Source of the DNA: a virus
Virus record (IMG/VR): IMGVR_UViG_3300009071_002060
Coordinates: 52,712-116,711 of that record
DNA length: 64,000 nt
Reading direction: 5' to 3' (one strand)
Of this stretch, positions 15,629-23,948 are shown piece after piece. The notes under the pieces were generated by a model. It did not search any database, was not told the DNA's origin, and saw nothing but the letters and a program-made list of their open reading frames with translations. Position 1 is the first letter of the stretch. Each line of letters starts with the position of its first letter. The position numbers and the translations under genes were made by a program.

Positions 15629-16669
15629 ATGAATATATGTTACCAACCTTGGGTAGGACTTGATATTAGTCCACAAGGAGAATACAAACCTTGTTGCAAA
15701 TACTCACATGCAATCAGTGACAACTACAACGATTATCGTAACAGTGATGAACTTAACCAATTAAAACTAGATCATCTCAACGGTAAACGTCCTGACGGTT
15801 GTGCCAGATGTTGGAAAGATGAAGATAACGGGTTACCCAGCAAAAGGCAAATGGATTACGAATATCATTTGAATTCACAGCCTCCTGAACTTGAAAAAAC
15901 GTTGTTGTTAAGTGTAGCATTTGGTAATACATGCAATCTAGCATGTCGCATATGTTCTAGTTATAGCAGTAGTCGCTGGAGCAACGAAGCAAAAAAACTT
16001 GGCGCTTTGTTTCCCAAGTTCATGCATCAGCAATTCTACAAAACAGATGAGTTTAAATCAATGTTGAATGACCTAAGTGGAGACTTGGTTCATATTGATA
16101 TTCCTGGCGGAGAGCCATTTTTAACTGAAATACCAGAACATATTGAATTCTTAAAACATTTGATTGCTATTGACAATACACCAAGTCTACATTACACAAC
16201 TAACGGAACTCAATGGCCAAAAGGATTAACCAAATTATGGAACCATTTTCCAGAAGTAGATATACAACTAAGTCTTGACGGTACAGGTTCTAAATTTGAA
16301 TACCAACGTTGGCCTGCTAAATGGGATATTGTATACGAGAATATTAAACAATTCCAAGAACTATCAAATAAACATCAGAATATAAGGTTAAGTGTTAGTC
16401 ATTCTGTTAGCATATATAATATATTAGACTTAGACAATTTCAAAACATGGTGTGATGCAGAAGGACTACCAACACCATGGATAGGCTTGGTAACAAGACC
16501 CGAGTACTTAGATATAAAGTGTGCTCCGGAAAATTTTAAAGATAATTTGGATAATATAGACTTTGACAATTTTATAAAATATGTTAATATACTAGACAGT
16601 TCACGAGGACAAAACTTTAAAACTACTTTTCCTGAGCTATGGAATTTAATTAACGATAGGAAGAAATGA
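15629..16669 (+). CDS. Radical SAM protein, twitch/SPASM type
   Basis: Radical SAM enzymes use a 4Fe-4S cluster and S-adenosylmethionine to make a 5'-deoxyadenosyl radical. The cluster motif is CNLACRIC (Cys102, Cys106, Cys109), followed by a GGEPFL block that contacts SAM. Before it, residues 1-65 carry CYQPW, PCCKYS and GCARCWKDE, the Cys set of a SPASM/twitch accessory cluster placed at the N-terminus. The 346-residue length fits phage and marine bacterial twitch-domain proteins. No peptide substrate gene is obvious beside it. It overlaps clpP by 4 bases. Confidence 0.8.
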   Translation: MNICYQPWVGLDISPQGEYKPCCKYSHAISDNYNDYRNSDELNQLKLDHLNGKRPDGCARCWKDEDNGLPSKRQMDYEYHLNSQPPELEKTLLLSVAFGNTCNLACRICSSYSSSRWSNEAKKLGALFPKFMHQQFYKTDEFKSMLNDLSGDLVHIDIPGGEPFLTEIPEHIEFLKHLIAIDNTPSLHYTTNGTQWPKGLTKLWNHFPEVDIQLSLDGTGSKFEYQRWPAKWDIVYENIKQFQELSNKHQNIRLSVSHSVSIYNILDLDNFKTWCDAEGLPTPWIGLVTRPEYLDIKCAPENFKDNLDNIDFDNFIKYVNILDSSRGQNFKTTFPELWNLINDRKK

Positions 16670-17259
16670 TGCCCAATTTAATACCCACAGTTCTTGAAAA
16701 AACAAGCGAAGGTGAACGTGCCTATGACATTTATAGCCGTTTGCTCAAAGATAGAATTGTATTACTTGATACTGAAGTAAATGAACATAGTGCAAGTTTG
16801 CTTGTTAGTCAATTTTTATTCTTAGAAGCAGATGATCCTGATAGCGATATTATGTTTTATATTAACAGTCCTGGTGGTAGTGTTACTGCTGGTATGGCTA
16901 TATATGATGTTATGCAATTTGTTAAAAGTGATGTTTCAACCATTGTTATGGGACAAGCCTGTTCAATGGGTAGTCTATTAAGCACGGCTGGTGCCGCTGG
17001 AAAACGTTTTATTCTCCCACATGCAAGACACATGATTCATCAACCAAGCGGTGGTGCCAGAGGACAAGCAACAGACATGCAAATACAGGTAGAAGAGATT
17101 ATAGAAATGAAACGTTATCTAACTCAAATCTACGTTGACCACAATAGCAAAGGAAAAACATTTGAAGAGTTTGCTGAAGGTATGGAAAGAGACAATTTTA
17201 TGTCCGCACAACAATCAGTTGATTTTGGACTGGTAGATGAGATTCTAACCAAACGATGA
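16666..17259 (+). CDS. clpP: ATP-dependent Clp protease proteolytic subunit
   Basis: ClpP is the tetradecameric serine protease driven by ClpA/ClpX. The 197-residue protein has all hallmarks: [16 protein letters not shown], nucleophile Ser100 in [10 protein letters not shown], His125 in [10 protein letters not shown] and Asp176 in MERDNFM. No Clp ATPase is present in the window, so it would have to work with host ClpX/ClpA or replace host ClpP. It overlaps the upstream and downstream genes by 4 bases each (ATGA), indicating a tightly coupled operon. ATG 16669 is an alternative start. Confidence 0.93.
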   Translation: MMPNLIPTVLEKTSEGERAYDIYSRLLKDRIVLLDTEVNEHSASLLVSQFLFLEADDPDSDIMFYINSPGGSVTAGMAIYDVMQFVKSDVSTIVMGQACSMGSLLSTAGAAGKRFILPHARHMIHQPSGGARGQATDMQIQVEEIIEMKRYLTQIYVDHNSKGKTFEEFAEGMERDNFMSAQQSVDFGLVDEILTKR

Positions 17260-17852
17260 CCTTAGAAAATAGTCTAAGTAAGAAGTTCAATATCAAACGT
17301 CTTGAAGATTTAAAGTATGATCCTGTTCATCCTGATAGCATACACAATCCTCGACGTTTAGGTGATGACAGAGAAATATTTTTCTTATTAGAAGAAGATA
17401 CAACAACGTTTGTTTTATGTGTAGCATATACTGATGTATTACCTAACACAATGGATGAAATTTTAGATACTAGTCATGTAGCTAAGAATCCTAAGTTTGC
17501 TATTTTTTACAGTGTTTTTAAAACTCCACACATACAAAATACAGTACACAAAGGTGGTTGGTTAATACTTAGTGCGGCCAGTTATATTAAAGAAAACTAT
17601 CCCACCATTGAACATTTTACTACAATGAGCCCTATACCTAGTCTCTCTAAAAAGTTTGATGCAACTGTTACAGAACAGCAAATAAATGATTATATTATGA
17701 CACGTAAAGATCCTGTCAGTTCATTTCATTTAAAGAACGGTGCTGATTTGATTAGAATTATTCCTGACGCTGATAGTACTGCAATACGTATTAGTCAGAG
17801 CTGGGGATACATGGCCAATTACGATTATACGTCACTCGTCAATACTCTCTAA
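17256..17852 (+). CDS. Malonyl-CoA decarboxylase-like protein (GNAT-fold catalytic domain only)
   Basis: The 198-residue protein matches the C-terminal catalytic part of malonyl-CoA decarboxylase (MCD), which turns malonyl-CoA into acetyl-CoA and CO2. Points of agreement: FAIFYSV strand, TMSPIPSL holding Ser125 at the place of the MCD catalytic Ser, [12 protein letters not shown] holding His158 at the place of the catalytic His, and the final [12 protein letters not shown] (MCD: QSxGxMxNYxY). The N-terminal helical domain of MCD is missing, so it is about half the usual length. Coupled to clpP by a 4-base overlap. Likely effect would be on fatty-acid precursor supply; this is inference. Confidence 0.7.
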   Translation: MTLENSLSKKFNIKRLEDLKYDPVHPDSIHNPRRLGDDREIFFLLEEDTTTFVLCVAYTDVLPNTMDEILDTSHVAKNPKFAIFYSVFKTPHIQNTVHKGGWLILSAASYIKENYPTIEHFTTMSPIPSLSKKFDATVTEQQINDYIMTRKDPVSSFHLKNGADLIRIIPDADSTAIRISQSWGYMANYDYTSLVNTL

Positions 17853-17857
17853 TACAA

Positions 17858-17886
17858 ATAAATAACACTATAATCGATTTATAGTG
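17858..17886 (+). promoter_or_regulatory. Late-type octamer plus hairpin before SNase gene
   Basis: ATAAATAA (17858-17865) is followed at once by a perfect inverted repeat, CACTATAA (17866-17873) and TTATAGTG (17879-17886), with a 5-base loop. The hairpin ends 8 bases before ATG 17895 and would sit against the ribosome site. Confidence 0.45.
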
Positions 17887-17894
17887 AGAGTAAA

Positions 17895-18338
17895 ATGTAC
17901 GAGTATAAATGTAAAATTCTAAAAGTAATTGACGGCGACACCGTTGATATTGATATTGACCTAGGTTTTGACGTAGTATTAACTAACCAACGTGTTAGAA
18001 TGTTTGGAATTGATACTCCAGAATCCAGAACAAGAGATAAAGAAGAAAAGAAATTTGGACTACTAAGTAAAAAGTATGTTCTTGACAGGCTACCTAAAGG
18101 AAGTTACCAAACACTTAAAACTGAAATTGACAGAGATGGCGATGATGCAAGAGGAAAATTTGGTCGTATACTTGGTAGTTTTATGGTATATGATAGTGTT
18201 GATGATCGACAAAGTAGTATCAATGAAATGATGATACGAGATGGGTATGCTGTAGCATATCACGGTCAGAACAAAGATGATATACTTGCAGAGCATATGT
18301 CCAATAGAGACAAGCTAAAGGCCGCTGGCGTTATATGA
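17895..18338 (+). CDS. Staphylococcal-nuclease-like (SNase) endonuclease
   Basis: 147 residues with the SNase OB-fold signature: KVIDGDTVDIDIDLGF, VRMFGIDTPESRTRDKEEKKFG with the catalytic Arg and Asp, and GKFGRILG with the second Arg region. The family cuts DNA or RNA with calcium. No signal peptide, so it probably acts on host or phage DNA inside the cell. Such genes are common in T4-like marine phages. It overlaps the giant multidomain gene by 4 bases. Confidence 0.85.
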   Translation: MYEYKCKILKVIDGDTVDIDIDLGFDVVLTNQRVRMFGIDTPESRTRDKEEKKFGLLSKKYVLDRLPKGSYQTLKTEIDRDGDDARGKFGRILGSFMVYDSVDDRQSSINEMMIRDGYAVAYHGQNKDDILAEHMSNRDKLKAAGVI

Positions 18339-21300
18339 AAATCAAAGAACTCAAGATAGACAAACCAGTTGATAGCAACTGGGGCATTCCTCGTTCACAA
18401 ATGCCTCAGATACAAACCAACGACTATCCTGCGTTCCTTGACTACCTAGATTCGCATGGTGTTAATTTTGTAAAAGATACTGTTCCAGCACACTCATTAA
18501 AACCTATACAAGGCGAATTTAGTGATAAAGGTGTTGAGAAAGCACTAGCTAAACGTAAACTTGATAAACCTTGTATTGTTAGCAGTGATGGTCATATCAT
18601 TGACGGACACCACAGGTGGTTGGCGGCACTTAACACAAAGCAAAACGTTAGTGTATACAAAGCTGATATACCAGCACACGATTTATTAAAGTTAGTAAAC
18701 GATTTTCCTAAAGTGTATTACAAAAACATATACACTGAAAGTGATGTTAACTATGTTAAACCACAGTTTGATGTAGAATGGGAAGAAGCAAATCGTTATA
18801 ACTACTTTGACAAACTAGGACAAGCAGGTTGGGAAGAACTTGCAAGTAAAGGAAAAGTTGTAAAAGTTAATACAAATAGTGTAAAGAAAATAGGCAATAC
18901 AGGTGCAGACGGAAGCGAATCATTAGATGATTTAGAAACAGATAAAGTTGCAAGATTAAAAAAAGCAATGGCCAGCGGTACAGTTGAAATGCCAATAGTT
19001 GTTAAACAACCAAATGGAAGTTTAGATTTGGTTGCAGGAAACACTAGACTAATAGGACTTATAAGCACACAAGGTGAAGCAAAAGTTTGGTTAGTGGATG
19101 CAAGTAAGTTAGAAGAAAACTTTGCAGACGGTAAAGTAAAAGGTAAAAGTAGACCAGGACGAGTTAAAAAGTCCGGTGCTAGTTGTAATGGATCAGTAAC
19201 AAGTCTTAGAGCCAAAGCAAAAAAAGCAAGTGGCGAAAAAGCAAAAATGTATCATTGGTGTGCTAACATGAAATCAGGAAAGAAGAAAGCCAAGAAAGAA
19301 TCAGTGGAATCAGACAACATAATATCTGATGAAGTTCGTGTACTTGGAAAACTGTTTACCAAAAACGGATACGAAATAAGAGTGGTAGGTGGTGCAGTTA
19401 GAGATGTAGCACTTGGAAAAGAACCAAAAGACATTGATTTAGCTACAGATGCAACACCAACAGAGATGCAAGCCATGTTTGATAAGGCTAACCTTAAACA
19501 TATACCTACAGGCATAGAACACGGTACAATTAGTGTTATAATTGACAAAGAACCCTACGAAATTACCACCTTAAGGGCAGATAAAGAGACTGACGGACGA
19601 CATGCTGAAGTAGAGTTTGTTCGTAGTTGGGAACAAGATGCTGAACGTAGAGACTTAACATACAATGCAATGAGCATGGACATGGATGGTAAAATTCATG
19701 ACTACTTTAATGGCATGGATGATCTACAAGATAAAGTAAGTCGTTTTGTTGGTGATCCTACTAAACGTATACAAGAAGATTATCTACGTATATTACGATA
19801 CTTTCGTTTTCAAGCAAGGCTAGACAAACCAAAGTTTGACAAAGAAGCAATTGATGCTATTAGCAAAGAAGCAAAAGGACTTAAACAAATAAGTGCCGAA
19901 CGTGTATGGATGGAAATATCAAAGTTATTGATTGCACCAAGTGCAATACCAGTGCTAAAGCAAATGGGAGAAACTGGCGTAGCTGATGTTATTGGATTAG
20001 ATGTTAGCAATGCTAACAGTGTTAAATTTGATAATCCTATTATGAATCTAGCAATGTTATCAGATGATGTTGGTATTGGTGCTAAGTGGAAAATGTCCAA
20101 CGACAACAAAACTGAATTAGCATTTTATATAGCACACAAAAATAAAAAATTAAGTCAACAAGATGTTGAGGATATGATCAGTGATGGAGCGCCTGCAACC
20201 TACTTAGCAAATGTTCTAAAGATACAAGGGCAAGATCCAAATTGGGCTAAGGCACAAGTTCCGCAATTTCCTGTAACAGGTAAAGACTTGATTAATTTTG
20301 GAATTAAACCTGGTCCAAACATGGGTAAGATGCTTGATGTATTAAAACAGCAATGGAAGAAATCACGTTTTACAGCCAGCAAAGAAGATTTATTAAACAC
20401 ATTAAAGGAATCATTGATTAATCCTGATCCAAAATTACCAAATCTTAAAGAACCAAAAAAATTAAGCAAGTATTCAAAACGTAAAAAAGTGTTCAGTGAT
20501 AATAAAGATAAACCTGAAAACGAGGAACCCGAAAACTCCACCGATAACATTGTTGAAGACCTATCAGCTAATGCAGAATTGTATGTAGACATGGATGGTG
20601 TACTTGCGGACTTCTTTGGCGAGTGGGCAAAACTAATAGGTGTTGATAGCTGGCGTAATATTAAAAACATTGAACCAGCATTAGAGAAGATCAGGCAACA
20701 AAAAGATTTCTGGATTAACTTGCCAATGACAAGCAATGCTCTACAATTATTAAGTGCTATTAAAGCATACAAAGGCAAGTATAACATATTAAGTGCTCCG
20801 TTACCCGGTGATAAGAACTCTGAACCACAGAAACGTGCATGGATTAAAAAGAATTTAAGTTCTTTCCCGCCAGAAAAAATTATTATTGATCATAACAAGG
20901 CCGCCTATGCAACCCAACCAGATGGAACACCAAATGGATTGATTGATGACTTTGGGCAAAATGTTAGTAAATGGGAAGCCGCAGGTGGAATTGCTATTAA
21001 ACATAATGATCTAAAAATAGATAGAACTATAAGCAAATTGGACAAAGAAACAAGTACACCTTCGTATAGTATAAACGAAGATGATGTTGAAGTAAGCATG
21101 TATGGTGATGCTGAAAAAGGTTATACACTAAGCAAAATTGTAGTACCAAAAGAATTACGTGGGACAGGTATTGGTTCCAAGAAGATGCGAGAGCTTGTTG
21201 ATAAAGCAGATAACGAAGGCGCTATTATTGCACTCACACCAGACACAACGTTTGGAGCATCATCTAAAGGACGATTAATTAAATTTTATAAAGGATTTGG

Positions 21301-21397
21301 ATTTGTACCGAATGTAGGCCGTAACAAAGATTTTCGTTACAGGGAGACCATGATTCGTTACCCCAAGTCGAGTGGAGGTAAAGATAGCACTCAATGA
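18335..21397 (+). CDS. Multidomain protein: ParB-like + tRNA nucleotidyltransferase-like + HAD + GNAT (1020 aa)
   Basis: Domains in order: ParB-like (about 30-110, DGHIIDGHHRWLAAL); a second ParB-like unit (about 140-255, LVAGNTRLIGLI); a Lys-rich module (about 269-322, SRPGRVKKSGASCNGS ... YHWCANMKSGKKK); a class II CCA-adding/poly(A) polymerase head (about 330-470, RVVGGAVRDVALG, DIDLATDA, ERRDLTYNAM) with its RNA-binding part (RILRYFRFQARL) to about 690; a HAD/5'-nucleotidase domain (748-890, YVDMDGVLADFFGEW); and a GNAT end (about 930-1015, KELRGTGIGSKKMREL). The fusion resembles phage 'polyvalent proteins' thought to enter the host with DNA. No frameshift is seen; each domain keeps key residues. 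Function of the whole is inference. Confidence 0.85.
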   Translation: MKIKELKIDKPVDSNWGIPRSQMPQIQTNDYPAFLDYLDSHGVNFVKDTVPAHSLKPIQGEFSDKGVEKALAKRKLDKPCIVSSDGHIIDGHHRWLAALNTKQNVSVYKADIPAHDLLKLVNDFPKVYYKNIYTESDVNYVKPQFDVEWEEANRYNYFDKLGQAGWEELASKGKVVKVNTNSVKKIGNTGADGSESLDDLETDKVARLKKAMASGTVEMPIVVKQPNGSLDLVAGNTRLIGLISTQGEAKVWLVDASKLEENFADGKVKGKSRPGRVKKSGASCNGSVTSLRAKAKKASGEKAKMYHWCANMKSGKKKAKKESVESDNIISDEVRVLGKLFTKNGYEIRVVGGAVRDVALGKEPKDIDLATDATPTEMQAMFDKANLKHIPTGIEHGTISVIIDKEPYEITTLRADKETDGRHAEVEFVRSWEQDAERRDLTYNAMSMDMDGKIHDYFNGMDDLQDKVSRFVGDPTKRIQEDYLRILRYFRFQARLDKPKFDKEAIDAISKEAKGLKQISAERVWMEISKLLIAPSAIPVLKQMGETGVADVIGLDVSNANSVKFDNPIMNLAMLSDDVGIGAKWKMSNDNKTELAFYIAHKNKKLSQQDVEDMISDGAPATYLANVLKIQGQDPNWAKAQVPQFPVTGKDLINFGIKPGPNMGKMLDVLKQQWKKSRFTASKEDLLNTLKESLINPDPKLPNLKEPKKLSKYSKRKKVFSDNKDKPENEEPENSTDNIVEDLSANAELYVDMDGVLADFFGEWAKLIGVDSWRNIKNIEPALEKIRQQKDFWINLPMTSNALQLLSAIKAYKGKYNILSAPLPGDKNSEPQKRAWIKKNLSSFPPEKIIIDHNKAAYATQPDGTPNGLIDDFGQNVSKWEAAGGIAIKHNDLKIDRTISKLDKETSTPSYSINEDDVEVSMYGDAEKGYTLSKIVVPKELRGTGIGSKKMRELVDKADNEGAIIALTPDTTFGASSKGRLIKFYKGFGFVPNVGRNKDFRYRETMIRYPKSSGGKDSTQ

Positions 21398-21690
21398 AGT
21401 CCAGAAAAGTCTTACCTATTCTGATAGTAGCAATGCTAACAGGATGTGCTGGGCCACTGGAAATAGTAAATACCATAGGCTATTTCTTTGTGGATGGAGT
21501 TACAGAAGCCCAAACAGGAAAAGGGGTTATTGATAACGCAGTTAGCACGGTAGTTGGCAAAGACTGTAAAGTTAAAAACGTATTTAAGTCAAAGGAAAAA
21601 CTCTGCATAGAGCAAAAAACAAATAAAAACCATGGAGAGGTTAATGGAGATAAAGACAATCAACGAAGCAATAGATCTATTGAAAGATAA
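21394..21690 (+). CDS. Putative lipoprotein (98 aa)
   Basis: Signal and lipobox MLTGC place the acylated Cys at residue 18. The start overlaps the stop of the multidomain gene (ATGA). The mature part (VDGVTEAQTGKGVIDNAVSTVVGKDCKVKNVFKSKEKLC) has two Cys and a hydrophilic tail that overlaps the start of the lipase gene by 47 bases. Family not recognised, though the IDNAVSTVVGKDCK phrase is typical of small marine phage lipoproteins in my judgement. Confidence 0.65.
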   Translation: MKSRKVLPILIVAMLTGCAGPLEIVNTIGYFFVDGVTEAQTGKGVIDNAVSTVVGKDCKVKNVFKSKEKLCIEQKTNKNHGEVNGDKDNQRSNRSIER

Positions 21691-22432
21691 AGACTGGGAT
21701 AATGAATTATGGTGTGATGCACTATTTGCACAAATTTCTCGTATTTCATATTTAGATGGTAAACCAGCTAAGAAAATATTCAAACAACTAGGATTTATTA
21801 AACATAAATTTATTGAAAATGATGGAGCACAAGCACATATCATCGAAGATGAATCCAATTTGGTTTTTGCATTCCGCGGAACTGAACCAACACAATTTAA
21901 TGATATAGCCGCTGACCTTAAAGCATGGAAAATGAAGAGTCGTACTGCTGGAAGAGTACATGATGGATTTTTTGATGAAACAAACAAGTTATGGCCAATG
22001 ATTGAAAACTATCCAATTAATAAAAAGAAAATTTGGATTTGTGGGCATAGCCTTGGCGGTGCAATGGCAACGATATGTGCAACACGTTTATGTTTAGCGT
22101 CGCCGATGTTATACACATATGGATCTCCGCGTGTGGGAGATAGAAGATGGTTAAAAAACAATAACAGTATTAATCATCATAGATTTGTTAATAACAATGA
22201 CATAGTTCCTAAAGTACCTTTAGCAATGATGGGATTCAAACACCAAGGATTACAATGTTACATCAATTATTATGGTAATATACGACATCCAACTTTTTGG
22301 CAAAAAACCAAAGATCAATTTAGAGCTAGACGAAGAGCATGGAGTAAAGGAAAGCCGTTCAGCGGTTTTACTGATCACAGTATCAGTCGATATTCACAAA
22401 AACTCTTAGATTTATATTTAAGTTCTGATTAA
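21644..22432 (+). CDS. Class 3 lipase (alpha/beta hydrolase)
   Basis: 262 residues of the fungal-type Lipase_3 family. FAFRGTEPTQFNDIAADLKAW is the oxyanion-loop block, GHSLGGAMATICATRL the nucleophile elbow with Ser136, VNNNDIVPKVP supplies the acid Asp and DHSISRY the His. ATG 21644 is chosen because GGAGAGG lies just before it; the first ATG at 21632 lacks a site. No signal peptide is present, so access to host membrane lipid would come from inside or at lysis. Possible roles are membrane remodelling or lipid salvage. Confidence 0.85.
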   Translation: MEIKTINEAIDLLKDKDWDNELWCDALFAQISRISYLDGKPAKKIFKQLGFIKHKFIENDGAQAHIIEDESNLVFAFRGTEPTQFNDIAADLKAWKMKSRTAGRVHDGFFDETNKLWPMIENYPINKKKIWICGHSLGGAMATICATRLCLASPMLYTYGSPRVGDRRWLKNNNSINHHRFVNNNDIVPKVPLAMMGFKHQGLQCYINYYGNIRHPTFWQKTKDQFRARRRAWSKGKPFSGFTDHSISRYSQKLLDLYLSSD

Positions 22433-22623
22433 GTCCAAGGTCTTCCGGGAACAAGACCGCCGGCATTGTCAACAACATTATTTCCGCTATATTTAGATGG
22501 CAATAAGTCTCTGTTATAGGTGTCTCTGCGACCACTTGACGTACGATTAATTTTTGCTAAATCTAGTTTCGCAATCTGACGAAGTTCTTTGTTGGCTAGA
22601 GTGCTGATTCCGTTTGCGGCCAT
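22429..22623 (-). CDS. Small conserved phage protein (64 aa)
   Basis: Starts MAANGISTLANKELRQIAKLDLAK after a clear AAGGAG site and ends with GGLVPGRPWT. I recall closely similar small proteins (MAxNGISTLxxKELRQxAKLxLA ... GRPW) in T4-like marine phages, where they remain uncharacterised. Convergent with the lipase gene, overlapping it by 4 bases. Confidence 0.75.
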   Translation of the reverse strand: MAANGISTLANKELRQIAKLDLAKINRTSSGRRDTYNRDLLPSKYSGNNVVDNAGGLVPGRPWT

Positions 22624-22662
22624 ATAATTTCTCCTTTTGTTAAATATATTTATAATAAGAGG

Positions 22663-22690
22663 TTGACAATGCGATTGATGTGTGTAATAC
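22663..22690 (+). promoter_or_regulatory. Sigma70-type promoter
   Basis: TTGACA, 16-base spacer, TAATAC. The predicted transcript start coincides with the ATG at 22698. Confidence 0.55.
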
Positions 22691-22697
22691 TGTGTTT

Positions 22698-22838
22698 ATG
22701 ATTATAGAGCATTTTTTAATTCGAACTGACAAGCCAATGGACTTTGTTGTTATAGATACACGGACAAATCATGTGATTATGAAGACGTCCAGCCGTAATA
22801 TTGCACTGAGAACCGTACAAAACTTGCTGAACTCTTAG
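22698..22838 (+). CDS. Very small protein from a probable leaderless message (46 aa)
   Basis: Product begins MIIEHFLIRTDKPMDFVVIDTRTN and ends in NLLNS. The ATG lies 8 bases after the -10 of the promoter at 22663-22690, leaving no room for a ribosome site. The same layout is seen at the GIY-YIG gene. Not recognised; kept because it fills the gap between two promoters and has normal codon use. Confidence 0.45.
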   Translation: MIIEHFLIRTDKPMDFVVIDTRTNHVIMKTSSRNIALRTVQNLLNS

Positions 22839-22875
22839 ATTTTCACAAAAAAGTGAAAAATCTGGTAGATTCTGG

Positions 22876-22904
22876 TTGACCTTTTGGGAAAATTGTCGTA
22901 TAGT
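22876..22904 (+). promoter_or_regulatory. Sigma70-type promoter, conserved-spacer class
   Basis: TTGACC, spacer starting TTTTGGGAAA and ending CG, then TATAGT, followed by ACAATAAGAACTTAGGAG leader. Drives the 22935-24169 run. Confidence 0.85.
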
Positions 22905-22934
22905 ATATACACAATAAGAACTTAGGAGAAGGTT

Positions 22935-23192
22935 ATGTACACAGTTGAAATTTACCGAGCAGACCGTCGCAAGAAAGAAGGCGAACGCCTTGTGCTCAAG
23001 AAGGACTACGACACTGACAACCGTTCAATGTTGGAGCACACGGTGAAGACCACCATGCAGAAGGGTGAGCGGTATGAGATCCACGAGACCTTCGTAACGA
23101 AGAAAAGCCTAATGAACGGAAAAGAGTTTCAGGAGCGATATGACACTCCCTACTACTGTTCACCTAGTTCTGAAGCATACTGGAGCATGTAA
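22935..23192 (+). CDS. Hypothetical protein, G/C-richer codons (85 aa)
   Basis: First gene behind the 22876 promoter, with TTAGGAGAAGG as ribosome site. A charged alpha/beta protein (YTVEIYRADRRKKEGERLVLKKDYDTDNRSMLEHTVK). No family recognised. Its third codon positions use more C and G (GTGCTCAAGAAGGACTACGAC) than neighbouring genes, hinting at recent transfer. Confidence 0.65.
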   Translation: MYTVEIYRADRRKKEGERLVLKKDYDTDNRSMLEHTVKTTMQKGERYEIHETFVTKKSLMNGKEFQERYDTPYYCSPSSEAYWSM

Positions 23193-23193
23193 T

Positions 23194-23430
23194 ATGAAAA
23201 AGATCTCAGACAATTTCCACAACGAACTATGGGTAGGTATGAATGCCGCCCTAGCCAGAACAGAGAACTATTATAGTGATGGTGCTGTTAATTGGAGTTA
23301 TGTAGATGCAGATGTGTATATGCATATGGCTAAACAGTATGATGTAAGGACTAGCAATAGCCTTAATGACAAGTATAGGAATCTATTTGAAGCGGCATGT
23401 GATACGATAGATGAGGGTATGGCAATATGA
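23194..23430 (+). CDS. Hypothetical protein (78 aa)
   Basis: ATG 23194 follows the previous stop by one base and has GGAG about 8 bases upstream within the preceding gene; a longer frame from 23140 is less likely. Mostly helical soluble protein (SYVDADVYMHMAKQYDVRTSNSLNDKYRNLFEAACDTIDEG). It overlaps the alarmone hydrolase start by 4 bases, so it is co-translated with it. Not recognised. Confidence 0.65.
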   Translation: MKKISDNFHNELWVGMNAALARTENYYSDGAVNWSYVDADVYMHMAKQYDVRTSNSLNDKYRNLFEAACDTIDEGMAI

Positions 23431-23948
23431 AAGAAAATGAAGTTAAACCGTTGGCTCTAAGAGCCTTACAGTTTGCCACTGAAGCACATGCATCAATTGG
23501 GCAGAAACGAAAGTATAGTGGGGAAGACTATATAGTACACCCCATCGAAGTTTCTGGACTAGTTAAAAAGTATGGCGGATCTGCTGAAATGCAGGCCGCG
23601 GCTCTGTTGCATGATACAGTAGAAGATACTCCTGTTACCATTGGTGATATTAACAGTGAGTTTGGTCCTGTTGTGGCCAAATTGGTTGCTGATCTAACTG
23701 ACATCAGTAAACCTGAAGATGGTAATCGTAAACTACGTAAATCCATGGATAGAGACCATACTGCTAATGCTAGTAGAGATGCTCAGATCATCAAGTTGGC
23801 TGATTTAATCAGCAACACGGTAAGTATCAAGGCGGAAGACCCTAATTTTTGGAAAGTATACAAAGTAGAGAAAATTGCTTTGCTTGATGTTATGACCAAA
23901 GTTACAGATCATCCGTTGTACAAAATAGCATTGGAGCAAATCAAATGA
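23427..23948 (+). CDS. Small HD-domain (p)ppGpp hydrolase-like protein (MESH1/SpoT HD type)
   Basis: The 173-residue protein is a stand-alone HD hydrolase in the SpoT/MESH1 pattern: AHASIGQKRKYSGEDYIVHPIEVS (early His and the HP motif), ALLHDTVEDTPV (His62-Asp63 and ED), and RDAQIIKLADLISNT supplying the last Asp. Enzymes of this set remove the 3' pyrophosphate of (p)ppGpp with manganese. There is no synthetase or TGS domain. In a phage it could lower the stringent response; a broader nucleotide hydrolase role cannot be excluded. Overlaps neighbours by 4 bases on both sides. Confidence 0.8.
   Translation: MKENEVKPLALRALQFATEAHASIGQKRKYSGEDYIVHPIEVSGLVKKYGGSAEMQAAALLHDTVEDTPVTIGDINSEFGPVVAKLVADLTDISKPEDGNRKLRKSMDRDHTANASRDAQIIKLADLISNTVSIKAEDPNFWKVYKVEKIALLDVMTKVTDHPLYKIALEQIK

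Noticed and set aside
20200-20787. 195-codon minus-strand frame inside the multidomain gene
   Set aside because: Ser/Leu-rich shadow of a well-supported plus-strand coding region with domain motifs.
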